The notes under the pieces were generated by a model that made no database searches, was not told where the DNA came from, and saw nothing but the letters and a program-made list of their open reading frames with translations. Below are positions 6,693 through 14,617 of a stretch of DNA of 25,361 bases, piece by piece (the stretch's first letter is position 1; each line of letters begins with the position of its first letter). The position numbers and the translations under genes are program-made. The stretch is taken from the NCBI GenBank assembly GCA_905372155.1, contig CAJPNZ010000038.1, forward strand, positions 1 to 25,361, written 5' to 3'. This DNA is from Propionibacteriaceae bacterium. GTDB lineage: Bacteria; Actinomycetota; Actinomycetes; Propionibacteriales; Propionibacteriaceae.

Positions 6693-8678
6693 TCAGAGCA
6701 GCTCGGGCCGGGTGAATCCGGCCTTGCCGATGCCCGCCTCGATGAAGGAAAGCACGGTCTCGTACCAGACCTCGGCGTGCTGCGGGGACAGGATCCAGTG
6801 GTTCTCGTCGGGGAAGTACAGGAACCTGTGCGGGAAGTCCTCCGGCTTCCCCGCCCAGCTCGCGGCCAGTTCCCGCCACAGGGCCAGGCCCTCGCCGATC
6901 GGCACCCGGTAGTCCTTGTCGCCGTGGACGACCAGCATCGGGGTGACGATGTCGGCTGCGGCCCGGTGCGGCGAGTACCGCTCCTGCATCTCGGGCGACA
7001 TCTCGCGTTCCCAGTACCAGGCGGCGTCGGTGGTGTTGCCAAAGGTGTTCAGGTTCCACAGGCTGGCGTGGGTGACGATGGCACGGAACCGCTCCGTGTG
7101 TCCCGCCACCCAGTTGGCCATGTAGCCACCGAACGACCCGCCCATGGCGACGGTGCGGTCCTGGTCGATGTCGTCCCGGGCGACGACGTGGTCGGTCAGC
7201 GCCATCAGGTCGGTGAACGGTTCCGCGCCCCAGCGTCCCCAGCCGCGCTGGATGTGATCCTGGCCGTATCCCGTGGACAGCGCCGGATCGGGCAGCAGCA
7301 CCGCCCAGCCCCGGCTGACCAGCAGCCACGGGCACCAGCGCCAGCTCCACGAGTTCCAGGAATTCAACGGGCCGCCGTGGATCCACAACGCCAGCGGCGC
7401 GGGGTCGTCGCCGGGAGGCAGCAGCAGGTAACCGGGCACGCGCACCCCGTCGGCAGCGGTGGTCTCGACGCGCTCCAGCCTGCCGGGCAGCTCCGGGTAG
7501 TCGACAGGCACCGGAAGTTTGGTGGTCTCCCCGGTGGCGGTGTCGATGGCGACGACACTGCCCGGATCCTGGTAGGACGACCGCACCGCGTACAGTCTCC
7601 AGCCGTCCTCGGTGATCCGCACCGAGGTGAAGGCGCCCTCGCCGGTGATGCGGCGCACCTTCCCGGAGGCCACGTCTATGGCGAACACCGGGGCGTCACC
7701 GTCCTCGTCGGCCACGGCGTAGAGCGTCCCGGCATCGGGGCTGAAGGCCGCCGGAACGCCCCAGCGATCCCAGGCGGGGGCCAGTTCCCTGCCCTCGCCG
7801 TCCTCCCCGACCAGCCACAGGCGCTTCACCGGGGCGGTTTCCGGGGTGGAGCGGGTGATGCGCACGCACGCGATCAACCGGCCGTCGCGGGAGATCACAG
7901 GACCGGTGAACTCGTCGGCGTCGTCGGAGGCGACCATCCGGTGTTGCCTCGTCGCCACGTCGATGACCGCCACGGACAGGGCCACCTCCGCAACTCCTCG
8001 GGGCGAGGCCCAGCCTGCGGCGAGTCTCTGGCCGTCGGCGCTCAGCGACAGCGTCGTCTCCTCCAGGGCGCGTCCCACGTCCCCGGTCAGCGGTTCGCAG
8101 CCGCCGTCGAGGTCCAGGACGGCGAGTCTGTCCGCCACGGGCCCCAGGTCGTGGTCCCAGTACCGGACCGGGTAGCTGTCGTGGAGGATGGCGGTCACCT
8201 TGCGTTCGCGGCGGGCCTTGCGTTTGGCGGCGTCGGCCTCGTCGTCCGCGGCGCCGATGTGGGCCGGGGTGCGGACGATCACCGTGCGGGAACCGGTCGC
8301 GGCGACGACCCCGCTGAACCCGCCGGAGCGGCGCGCCACCGGATGGGCCTCCCCGCCCTCGGCGGGCAGCAACCAGACCACACCGTCGTCCTCGTCCGGT
8401 TTCGCCTCGTCGGTGCCGGGCACGGCTCGTTTCGAGCCGAACAGGAAATCCCCGTCCGCGGTGAAGGCGCCGAAACTCTCGCCCTCCTCCGAACGGGTCA
8501 GGCGCCGCGCGGGTCGCTGGCCCTCGGGGTCGAGTTCCCACCACGACGACCGGTGGCCGGTGCGTTCCCGGTTCCGGTGGGCGACGGACACCAGCACCCG
8601 TCCCTGCGGGGAGATCGCCAGCGAACCCAACCTCGGCAGGCTGGTGTAGTCGCCCAGATCACTCCATGCGTTGGTCAT
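6693..8678 (-). CDS. S9 family prolyl oligopeptidase / acylaminoacyl-peptidase-like serine peptidase
   Basis: A 661-aa cytosolic-looking protein with no signal peptide. Residues about 1-400 contain repeated strand motifs (LAISPQGRVLVS, LSLSADGQRLAAG, AAFSPDAGTLYAV) of the beta-propeller that gates substrate access in S9 peptidases. The C-terminal alpha/beta hydrolase domain has LWIHGGPLNSW, the nucleophile Ser515 in GGSFGG, Asp589 in HGDKDYRVP and His627 in DENHWI, a complete catalytic triad. The length is normal for the acylaminoacyl-peptidase/dipeptidyl-peptidase branch. It should cut short peptides after proline or release N-acylated residues; the exact specificity is not readable. The start overlaps the stop of the upstream esterase by 4 nt (ATGA), so the two are translationally coupled. 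Confidence 0.93.
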   Translation of the reverse strand: MTNAWSDLGDYTSLPRLGSLAISPQGRVLVSVAHRNRERTGHRSSWWELDPEGQRPARRLTRSEEGESFGAFTADGDFLFGSKRAVPGTDEAKPDEDDGVVWLLPAEGGEAHPVARRSGGFSGVVAATGSRTVIVRTPAHIGAADDEADAAKRKARRERKVTAILHDSYPVRYWDHDLGPVADRLAVLDLDGGCEPLTGDVGRALEETTLSLSADGQRLAAGWASPRGVAEVALSVAVIDVATRQHRMVASDDADEFTGPVISRDGRLIACVRITRSTPETAPVKRLWLVGEDGEGRELAPAWDRWGVPAAFSPDAGTLYAVADEDGDAPVFAIDVASGKVRRITGEGAFTSVRITEDGWRLYAVRSSYQDPGSVVAIDTATGETTKLPVPVDYPELPGRLERVETTAADGVRVPGYLLLPPGDDPAPLALWIHGGPLNSWNSWSWRWCPWLLVSRGWAVLLPDPALSTGYGQDHIQRGWGRWGAEPFTDLMALTDHVVARDDIDQDRTVAMGGSFGGYMANWVAGHTERFRAIVTHASLWNLNTFGNTTDAAWYWEREMSPEMQERYSPHRAAADIVTPMLVVHGDKDYRVPIGEGLALWRELAASWAGKPEDFPHRFLYFPDENHWILSPQHAEVWYETVLSFIEAGIGKAGFTRPELL

Positions 8679-9508
8679 TTTTCCTCTCCAATCTTGCGCA
8701 GCCAGTTGGCTGCCAAATCCACCCAGGAAGCGACATTGACCGGCAGCGATTCCCGGTCGGCGTCACACAGCTCGTCGGCGGTCGACAGGCCGTGACAGCC
8801 CCACTGGAAGTGGTGGTATTCGAACGGCACCCCGGCCTCGGCCAGCGCGGTGACGAAACGCAGCGACTGCGAGGGCGGCACCACCTCGTCCTGACCAGTG
8901 GTCCACACGAAGGCGGGCGGGGTCTCCCCGGTCACCGCCGAGATGCAGTCCACGCGGGCCGCGGTGCGCAGGATCTCCTCGTCACCGTCCACCCAGTCGA
9001 CGCTGAGCGCCCCGTAGCAGATCACGAGCGCGTCGGGTCGCGAACCGTGCTGCAGCAGGTCGTCCCGGCCGGTGGCCTCGTACTCGGCACGTTCGGCCGC
9101 CACCAGGTCGTCGCGGTTCCAGTGGGTGCCCAGCAGCGCGGCGACGTGCCCGCCCGCCGAGAATCCCAGGAGGTTCACCCGCCGCGGATCGACACCCAGC
9201 TCGCCGGCATGGGCTCGTATCCAGCGCACGGCCTGTGCCGCATCGACGGCGGGGTTGGGGTAGGCGGCGTGTTCCCGCAGCGAATAGCGCAGCACGAACA
9301 CGTTGAACCCGCGACGCAGGAAGGCGACCGCCACCGGATCGGACTCACGCTGCGACAACATCATGTATCCCCCGCCCGGGGCGATGATCACCGCGGGCCG
9401 GGGATGCTCCAACGGGGTCGGTTGCTCTTTGAGGGAGGGAGCATCGAAGAGGACCGCCTCCAGGGTGGCGGATCTCTCCTGGTTCAGATCAACGGTGACA
9501 TGACGCAT
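8675..9508 (-). CDS. alpha/beta hydrolase, acetyl-esterase / BD-FAE type
   Basis: From the chosen ATG the protein is 277 aa, within the usual size of small esterases related to acetylxylan and feruloyl esterases. It shows IIAPGGGYMML (oxyanion-hole region, with PGGGY in place of HGG), the nucleophile Ser117 in GFSAGG, Asp207 in TTGQDEVVP and His239 in WGCHGLS. There is no signal peptide, so it acts in the cytosol. It could deacylate sugars, peptides or other small esters. The frame is open to 9583, but the residues before MRHVTVDL look non-coding, and TACGAT (9516-9521) followed by 7 nt places a leaderless start at 9508. ATGs at 9517 and 9514 are alternatives. It is coupled to the S9 peptidase downstream. 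Confidence 0.88.
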   Translation of the reverse strand: MRHVTVDLNQERSATLEAVLFDAPSLKEQPTPLEHPRPAVIIAPGGGYMMLSQRESDPVAVAFLRRGFNVFVLRYSLREHAAYPNPAVDAAQAVRWIRAHAGELGVDPRRVNLLGFSAGGHVAALLGTHWNRDDLVAAERAEYEATGRDDLLQHGSRPDALVICYGALSVDWVDGDEEILRTAARVDCISAVTGETPPAFVWTTGQDEVVPPSQSLRFVTALAEAGVPFEYHHFQWGCHGLSTADELCDADRESLPVNVASWVDLAANWLRKIGEEK

Positions 9509-9521
9509 GCGCATCATCGTA
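9509..9521 (-). promoter_or_regulatory. possible -10 element for the esterase-peptidase operon
   Basis: On the minus strand TACGAT (9521-9516) is followed by 7 nt and then the ATG at 9508. No ribosome binding site is visible, so a leaderless message is plausible. No clear -35 box is present, and three ATGs lie within 12 bp, which leaves the exact start open. Confidence 0.35.
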
Positions 9522-9663
9522 GAACCCGGGAAACCCGAGCCTCGAAAGCCGTTGACGTTTCCATCACCCTCCGTCTTGATCACCGATTCCAGCGCGTTTA
9601 CAATAAAAACGCGGGCGTGTCAAAATTGATTTGATGCTCATCTCGACGAACAAAGGGGTCGCA

Positions 9664-9852
9664 ATGGTGCTTCACGGAAGAACACGAACACTTCTCCCGC
9701 TCTTCGTGTCCATCGTGTTGTCCTGCCTGATGCTGATCCCCGAATTGCATGCTCACAAAACCCTCATCGCCGTGTTGCTGCTCCTGTTCCTTGTGCTGGC
9801 TCTCGTCGGGGCGGTGCGCGCCAGGAAGGATCACCCGGATCCCGCACCGTAA
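9664..9852 (+). CDS. small membrane protein with two helices, unknown function
   Basis: A 62-aa protein that I do not recognise. It begins MVLHGRTRT, then has hydrophobic helix 1 (about residues 10-25, LLPLFVSIVLSCLMLI), a short polar turn ELHAHKT, helix 2 (about 33-51, LIAVLLLLFLVLALVGAV), and a charged tail RARKDHPDPAP. By the positive-inside rule both ends would be cytoplasmic. The ATG at 9664 is preceded by AAAGGGG at a 5-nt distance; an in-frame TTG at 9631 has no such site. It stands alone between a divergent esterase and a downstream glycosidase. The upstream sequence is AT-rich, with TTTACA at 9597-9602 as a possible -35 box. It could be a small stress or envelope protein, but nothing specific supports that. 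Confidence 0.6.
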   Translation: MVLHGRTRTLLPLFVSIVLSCLMLIPELHAHKTLIAVLLLLFLVLALVGAVRARKDHPDPAP

Positions 9853-9970
9853 GTCCTGCTCGCGGTCGGCTCCTCCTCCGCGAAACCGTCACCGGCCATG
9901 ACCCTCTGGGTGACTACCATTCCCGCTCAGGAACAGGACCGGACCACGAGCAGCAAGGGCGGAGACAGTG

Positions 9971-11233
9971 ATGACAGCAACTGGCGTGGTGCATCGGGCA
10001 CGCCCGAAGAAAGCGATCCCGTGGCGTTTCGGTCGTCTGCCGCGGATCGCCGTGGCGGCAACCTGCGCATCACTCCTGGTCGGCTGCTCGGCGGAGCCTG
10101 CAGCGAATTCCCTGGTTCCCCACGCCATCGCGGAGGCCTCGAACACAGCCGCTTCGAATGGGCTACCCGATTCGTCGCCCTCCCCCTCACCTGACACGGT
10201 GAGGTGCCGCGCGAAGGCGGATTCCCTGACCGCCGAGCAGCAGGCGGGACAGTTGTTCATGATCGGGGTGAGCACCTCCGGGCTGGACGACAAGACCCGC
10301 AAGGCCATCGAGTCGGGAAGCATCGGGGCCGTGGTGTTGCTCGGCAACAGCAGCGAGGGCGCCTCCCGGATCAGCACGATCACCTCCGAACTGGGAGAGA
10401 TGCAGTCCGCCGGGATGCCACTGCTGATCGCCGTCGACCAGGAGGGCGGTCACGTGCAGCGCCTCAAGGGACCGGGATTCAGCGACATCCCGAACGCCGT
10501 CGAGCAGGGTTCGCTGGCGGACGGGCAGTTGCGGAGCCGGGCCCAGACATGGGGCACGGAGTTGGCGGACGCAGGCATCCACTACGACCTCGCGCCGGTC
10601 GCCGACGTGGTACCCAAGGACAAGCAGGACAGCAACGCACCGATCGGGAAACGCAACCGCAACTTCGGCAATGACGCCACCGCGGTGAGCAGGTCGGTGG
10701 TGGAGTTCACCCAGGGAATGCAGGACGCCGGGATCGTGACCTCCCTGAAGCACTTTCCCGGGTTGGGTGAGGTGACGGTCAACACCGACCACGGGGTGGC
10801 GAAGGACAGCGACATCACGGCCGACGGCGAATCCCTGGAACCGTTCCGCAGGGGTATCGAGGCCGGGGCCGACTCGGTGATGATCTCGTCGGCGATCTTC
10901 ACCCGGATCGACCCGGACCAGGAGGGGGTTTTCAGCAGGAAGATCGTCACCGACATGCTGCGCGGCGACCTCGGCTTCCAGGGAGTGGCCATCAGCGACG
11001 ACCTGGGTGCGGCGGTCGCCGTGGGGAATGTCAAACCCGGCGACCGGGCGGTCCGGTTCTTCGCGGCGGGTGGGGATCTGCTCATCAACGCCGATCCGTC
11101 GCTGATGGACGAGATGCTGAAGGCCACCATCGCATGGGCGGCCGAGAACCCGGGCAACGCCGACCGGCTGGCCGAATCCGCCGGCCGGGTGCTGGCGCTG
11201 AAGGAATCGGCGGGATTACTGAACTGCGGATGA
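9971..11233 (+). CDS. GH3 beta-N-acetylhexosaminidase (NagZ-like) lipoprotein
   Basis: A 420-aa exported glycosidase. A basic N-terminus and hydrophobic stretch lead to the lipobox LLVGC (Cys39), followed by a Ser/Pro-rich linker to about residue 77. The GH3 barrel then shows QQAGQLFMIG, AVDQEGGHVQRL, the family motif KHFPGLG (260-266), a TDH triplet (272-274) in the position of the NagZ catalytic acid histidine, and ISDDLG (341-346) holding the nucleophile aspartate. There is no second GH3 domain, as in NagZ. It probably removes N-acetylglucosamine from muropeptides or other glycans outside the membrane; lipoprotein forms are usual in Gram-positives, while Gram-negative NagZ is cytosolic. 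GGAG at 9961-9964 favours the ATG at 9971 over the GTG at 9968. It overlaps the convergent gene's end by 18 bp. Confidence 0.93.
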   Translation: MTATGVVHRARPKKAIPWRFGRLPRIAVAATCASLLVGCSAEPAANSLVPHAIAEASNTAASNGLPDSSPSPSPDTVRCRAKADSLTAEQQAGQLFMIGVSTSGLDDKTRKAIESGSIGAVVLLGNSSEGASRISTITSELGEMQSAGMPLLIAVDQEGGHVQRLKGPGFSDIPNAVEQGSLADGQLRSRAQTWGTELADAGIHYDLAPVADVVPKDKQDSNAPIGKRNRNFGNDATAVSRSVVEFTQGMQDAGIVTSLKHFPGLGEVTVNTDHGVAKDSDITADGESLEPFRRGIEAGADSVMISSAIFTRIDPDQEGVFSRKIVTDMLRGDLGFQGVAISDDLGAAVAVGNVKPGDRAVRFFAAGGDLLINADPSLMDEMLKATIAWAAENPGNADRLAESAGRVLALKESAGLLNCG

Positions 11234-11593
11234 GGTCAGCTCCTGGGCGGGGTTCCCCCACTCGGCGAGCCGGGCCTCGTGGTCCGCGGCCAGCCGGGGC
11301 AGATCGGCCCGGGCCCGCGACATCACACACCGCCCGTCGACCGCGGGGGTTCCCTCATCGGCCCAGCGCCGGGACGCCTCCGCAACGAGGTGCCCGGGCA
11401 GGCGTCCCGAGGCGTTGACCACCCGCCACCACGGCACCCCCGGCCCGGCGGAGGCCATGATGGCCCCCACCCGCCGGGCGGATGTGCCCACCAGTTCCGC
11501 GAGGTCGCCGTAGCTGACCACCTGTCCGGTGGGTATGCACTCCACGGCACACAGCACCCGTTCGACGGTCAGTTCGGCGGCTGCATCCGGCAT
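11216..11593 (-). CDS. alkyltransferase-like protein (ATL, MGMT-family DNA-binding domain without the acceptor cysteine)
   Basis: A 125-aa protein with the winged-helix domain of O6-alkylguanine-DNA alkyltransferase: LTVERVLCAVECIPTGQVVS, YGDLAELVGTSARRVGAIM, then PWWRVVNASGRL. In true MGMT the active site is PCHR; here it is PWWR at 54-57, so there is no methyl-accepting cysteine. Known ATL proteins usually have PWHR, bind O6-alkylguanine and hand it to nucleotide excision repair. Here the histidine is also replaced by tryptophan. The C-terminal 50 residues are an Arg/Ala-rich extension. The frame is open further upstream, but that part overlaps the aminotransferase gene. The ATG lies 20 bp after the aminotransferase stop, with no strong ribosome binding site, so it probably relies on upstream translation. 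Confidence 0.85.
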   Translation of the reverse strand: MPDAAAELTVERVLCAVECIPTGQVVSYGDLAELVGTSARRVGAIMASAGPGVPWWRVVNASGRLPGHLVAEASRRWADEGTPAVDGRCVMSRARADLPRLAADHEARLAEWGNPAQELTSSAVQ

Positions 11594-11613
11594 CGACCGG
11601 GTCGTTTCCCGTT

Positions 11614-12852
11614 TCAGGCGTGCCGCGCGAGGCGCTGCTCCAGCACGGCCCGGAACTCGCGCACGATGAGGTCGATCTCGTCCTCGGTGATCACCAGCGG
11701 GGGCGCGAACCGGAGGGTCTGGCCGTGGGTGTCCTTCACGAGAATGCCGTGATCGAGGAGGTCCAGGCTCACGTCCTTGGCGGTGCCGATCGCGGGGTCG
11801 ATGTCGACACCAGCCCACAGGCCCGCACCCCGGGCCGCGGTCACGCCGTGGCCGACGAGGGCCTCGAGCCCGGCGTGCAGGCGCTCGCCCAGCCCGGTGG
11901 AGCGGCGCTGGTACTCGCCGGTGGCCAGCACGTCGCAGACGGCCGACCCGATGGCGCACGCGAGGGGGTTGCCACCGAAGGTGGAGCCGTGCTCACCGGG
12001 TCGCAGCAGCCCGAGGATCTCGCGGTCGGCGATCACCGCTGACAGCGGCACGATGCCCGCGCCCAGTGCCTTGCCGACGGTGATGATGTCGGGGTCGATG
12101 TCCTCGGCCTGGAACCGGAACGTGGTTCCGGTGCGGCCCATGCCGGTCTGCACCTCGTCGCAGATCAGCAGGACGTTGTTCCTGCGGGTGAGTTCCCGCA
12201 CCTCGCGGAGGTATCCCGCAGGCGGGACGATGATGCCGGCCTCGCCCTGGATGGGTTCCAGCAGCACGGCGACGGTTTCGGGGGTGATGGCCTGTCGCAG
12301 GGATTCGACGTCGCCGAAGTCGGCGAGCCGGAATCCGGGGCTGTAGGGGCCGAAATCGGCGCGCGCGGTCTCGTCGTCACTGAAGCTGATGATCGTTGTG
12401 GTGCGGCCGTGGAAGTTGCCGTGCATGGCGATGATCTCGCCGCGGTCCTGCGGCAGCCCCTTGACCTGGTGACCCCACTTGCGGGCCACCTTGATGGCGG
12501 TCTCGACGGCCTCGGCGCCGGTGTTCATCGGCAGGACCATGTCCTTGCCCGCGAGGCGGGCCAGTTTCTGGGCGAACGGGCCGAGCCAGTCGGAGTGCGC
12601 GGCGCGGCTGGTGAGGGTGAGCCGGTCCAGTTGCCGTTTCGCGACATCGATGAAGGTGGGGTTGCCGTGCCCGAAGTTGAGGGCCGAGTAGGCGGCGAGG
12701 CAGTCCAGGTAGCGGCGGCCGTCCACATCCGTCAGCCACGCACCCGACGCCTCGGTGACGACGACGGGCAGCGGCGAGTAGTTGTGTGCCGCGTAGGTGT
12801 CGACGAGTTCGATGGCGGTGCGAGTGTTCTCACTCATGGTGTGTTGGGTCAC
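11614..12852 (-). CDS. rocD: ornithine--oxo-acid aminotransferase
   Basis: A 412-aa class III PLP-dependent aminotransferase. It should convert ornithine and 2-oxoglutarate to glutamate semialdehyde and glutamate, the entry to arginine/ornithine breakdown or proline synthesis. Hallmarks are ENTRTAIELVDTYAAHNYSPLPVVV at the N-terminus (typical of ornithine aminotransferases rather than acetylornithine ones), NTGAEAVETAIK (110-121), NFHGRTTTIISFS, EPIQGEAGI (199-207), ICDEVQTGMGRTG (230-242) with the PLP-contacting Asp232, and Lys261 in TVGKALGAG as the Schiff-base lysine. GGAAGG sits 7 nt before the GTG at 12852, so that start is preferred over the ATG five codons later. The upstream permease has the same direction, 195 bp away, so the two may form an uptake-and-catabolism unit. 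Confidence 0.93.
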   Translation of the reverse strand: MTQHTMSENTRTAIELVDTYAAHNYSPLPVVVTEASGAWLTDVDGRRYLDCLAAYSALNFGHGNPTFIDVAKRQLDRLTLTSRAAHSDWLGPFAQKLARLAGKDMVLPMNTGAEAVETAIKVARKWGHQVKGLPQDRGEIIAMHGNFHGRTTTIISFSDDETARADFGPYSPGFRLADFGDVESLRQAITPETVAVLLEPIQGEAGIIVPPAGYLREVRELTRRNNVLLICDEVQTGMGRTGTTFRFQAEDIDPDIITVGKALGAGIVPLSAVIADREILGLLRPGEHGSTFGGNPLACAIGSAVCDVLATGEYQRRSTGLGERLHAGLEALVGHGVTAARGAGLWAGVDIDPAIGTAKDVSLDLLDHGILVKDTHGQTLRFAPPLVITEDEIDLIVREFRAVLEQRLARHA

Positions 12853-13047
12853 AACAGTGCCTTCCGGGATTGGTTGCCGGGCATGGGTGACGTCCCGGCC
12901 GGGTTGTTCTGCTCGAAGCGCATCGGGGCGCTGAGCATCGTGCAAGTCGTTCGAGGATGAAACGCTACCACCAAAGAGGTCAGGCATCTTCGAGACCGGG
13001 ACGCCAGGGCCGCTTCGCGGGATCCACCCAGGGCCCGCGGATTTTCC

Positions 13048-14430
13048 TCACATTCCGTTCTCTGCGGCTGGTTCGCTCTCCGGGCCGGGGACAGCCGCGC
13101 GTTTGGCGAGCCAGCCACCGACCGCCGCTAGCAGGGCCGTCAGGGCGAAGGTGCTGGAGAGCTGCACCGCGATCTCGGGCACCGTGAACCCGAGCGCGAC
13201 CACCGCGGCCACTGCGGCCAGCGTCGCCCAGGACAGCGCGACCGGGAAGCCCTTGAGCGAGTGGTTGCCGTCGCTGGCGGCGCGGCGGTGCAGCGCCAGG
13301 TGCGAGGCGATGATCCCCAGCCAGATGACGATCATGGTCGAGCCGACCATGTTCAGCAGGAATTTCAGTACCTCCTCGGCCCAGAAGTAGTTCAGCGCCG
13401 CCGCTACGAACCCGAGGAACGAGGTGGCCAGCACGGCTGCTACGGGCACGCCGCGAGCGTTCGTGCCGCGCATCACCGCGGGCCCCATGCGTCGTTCGGC
13501 AAGTGAGAAGATCATGCGCGACCCGCCGTAGAGATTCGCGTTGAGCGAGGACAGCAGCGCGACGACGACCACGGTCCCGATCATCGCCGCGACGGCGGGC
13601 AGTCCCGCCGCGTTCAGGACCGCGACGAAGGGCGCGTCCTTGAGGGAGGGGTCGTTCCAGGGCAGGGCCAGGAGCATGATCGTCACAGCGCCCATGTAGA
13701 AGATGAGAATGCGCCACAGGATCGTGTTGACGGCCTTCCTGATGCTGCGTTCAGGGTCGGCGGTCTCGGCGGCGGCGACTGCGACTATCTCCACGCCCCC
13801 GAAGGCGAAGATCACCACCAGCAGCGCCGATGCGACTCCCTTGACTCCGTGGGGCATGAAGTCGCTTCCCAGCAGGTTCCCCCACCCGGGTGAGGCGGCG
13901 GGGGTGAACCCCAGCAGGAAAGCCGCCCCGAGCACCAGGAAAACCACCACGAAGGTGATCTTGATCAGCGAGAACCAGAACTCGAATTCACCGAAGCTCC
14001 CCACCTTGACCAGGTTGATTCCCGTGAAGACCACCATGATGATCAGCGCGAAACCCCACTGCGGGAAACCGGGGATGAGTGTGCTCAGATAGCGTGCCGC
14101 CGCGGTTGCCTCGGTTGCCACCACCAGTCCCATCTCGATCCACCACAGCCAGCCGATCGCGAATCCGGCGGCGGGTCCAAGGGCCTTGTCCGCGTAGTAG
14201 GAGAACGCCCCCGGGTTCGGGTCGTCCGCCACCATCTCGCCGAGCATGCGCATCACGGCAAGGACGATCGCCCCGGAGATGACATAGGACAGCAGCACCG
14301 CGGGTCCCGCCGTCGCTATGCCCGCGCCGGAGCCCACGAACAGCCCGGCTCCGATGGCGGAGCCGAGACTCATCATCACGAGGTGACGGGGTTTCATCGC
14401 GACCTTCAGGTCGCCTGCCGGAGAGGACAT
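13048..14430 (-). CDS. amino acid permease, APC superfamily (AAT/GabP-like)
   Basis: A 460-aa integral membrane protein with about twelve hydrophobic segments. The first carries GSAIGAGLFVGSGAGI (about 22-37), the unwound-helix glycine motif of APC transporters. VFAFGGVEIVAVAAAETADPERSI-type sequence at about 205-230 and NLYGGSRMIFSLAERR at about 303-318 are diagnostic of the amino acid transporter (AAT) subfamily that includes GabP, ProY and AnsP. It imports an amino acid by proton symport; the neighbouring ornithine aminotransferase suggests ornithine, arginine or a related amino acid, but this is inference. AGGAGG lies 8 nt before the ATG at 14430. It is divergent from the VanZ-RDD gene. 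Confidence 0.92.
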   Translation of the reverse strand: MSSPAGDLKVAMKPRHLVMMSLGSAIGAGLFVGSGAGIATAGPAVLLSYVISGAIVLAVMRMLGEMVADDPNPGAFSYYADKALGPAAGFAIGWLWWIEMGLVVATEATAAARYLSTLIPGFPQWGFALIIMVVFTGINLVKVGSFGEFEFWFSLIKITFVVVFLVLGAAFLLGFTPAASPGWGNLLGSDFMPHGVKGVASALLVVIFAFGGVEIVAVAAAETADPERSIRKAVNTILWRILIFYMGAVTIMLLALPWNDPSLKDAPFVAVLNAAGLPAVAAMIGTVVVVALLSSLNANLYGGSRMIFSLAERRMGPAVMRGTNARGVPVAAVLATSFLGFVAAALNYFWAEEVLKFLLNMVGSTMIVIWLGIIASHLALHRRAASDGNHSLKGFPVALSWATLAAVAAVVALGFTVPEIAVQLSSTFALTALLAAVGGWLAKRAAVPGPESEPAAENGM

Positions 14431-14583
14431 CGAGGCTTCCTCCTACATCTTCTGCGTCGCCTTCATGAGTCGCGTGAACAACGCGGCTCACTATGTCACA
14501 TCCGGGACGCCGGACGGTCGGCCTCATCTGCGGTGAGACCTGACCGCGTCACGAGACCCCGGTCCGGCATTTCCCCCAAGCGG

Positions 14584-14613
14584 TATCCTCCGTTCGGCCG
14601 TCACAACTGGAGG
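14584..14613 (+). promoter_or_regulatory. possible -10 box and strong ribosome binding site of the VanZ-RDD gene
   Basis: TATCCT at 14584-14589 fits the TANNNT -10 form, about 34 bp before the start codon. GGAGG at 14609-14613 lies 4 nt before TTG 14618, which is why that TTG is taken as the start. The -35 region is unconvincing. Confidence 0.3.
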
Positions 14614-14617
14614 AACC

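Noticed and set aside
6777..8795. 672-codon open frame on the plus strand
   Set aside because: It is antisense to the S9 peptidase, which has a full propeller and catalytic triad; the plus-strand translation has no recognisable domain.
12853..12987. 45-codon N-terminal extension of ornithine aminotransferase
   Set aside because: The GTG at 12852 has GGAAGG at ideal spacing, and the extension (MPDLFGGSVSSSND...) does not look like the family.
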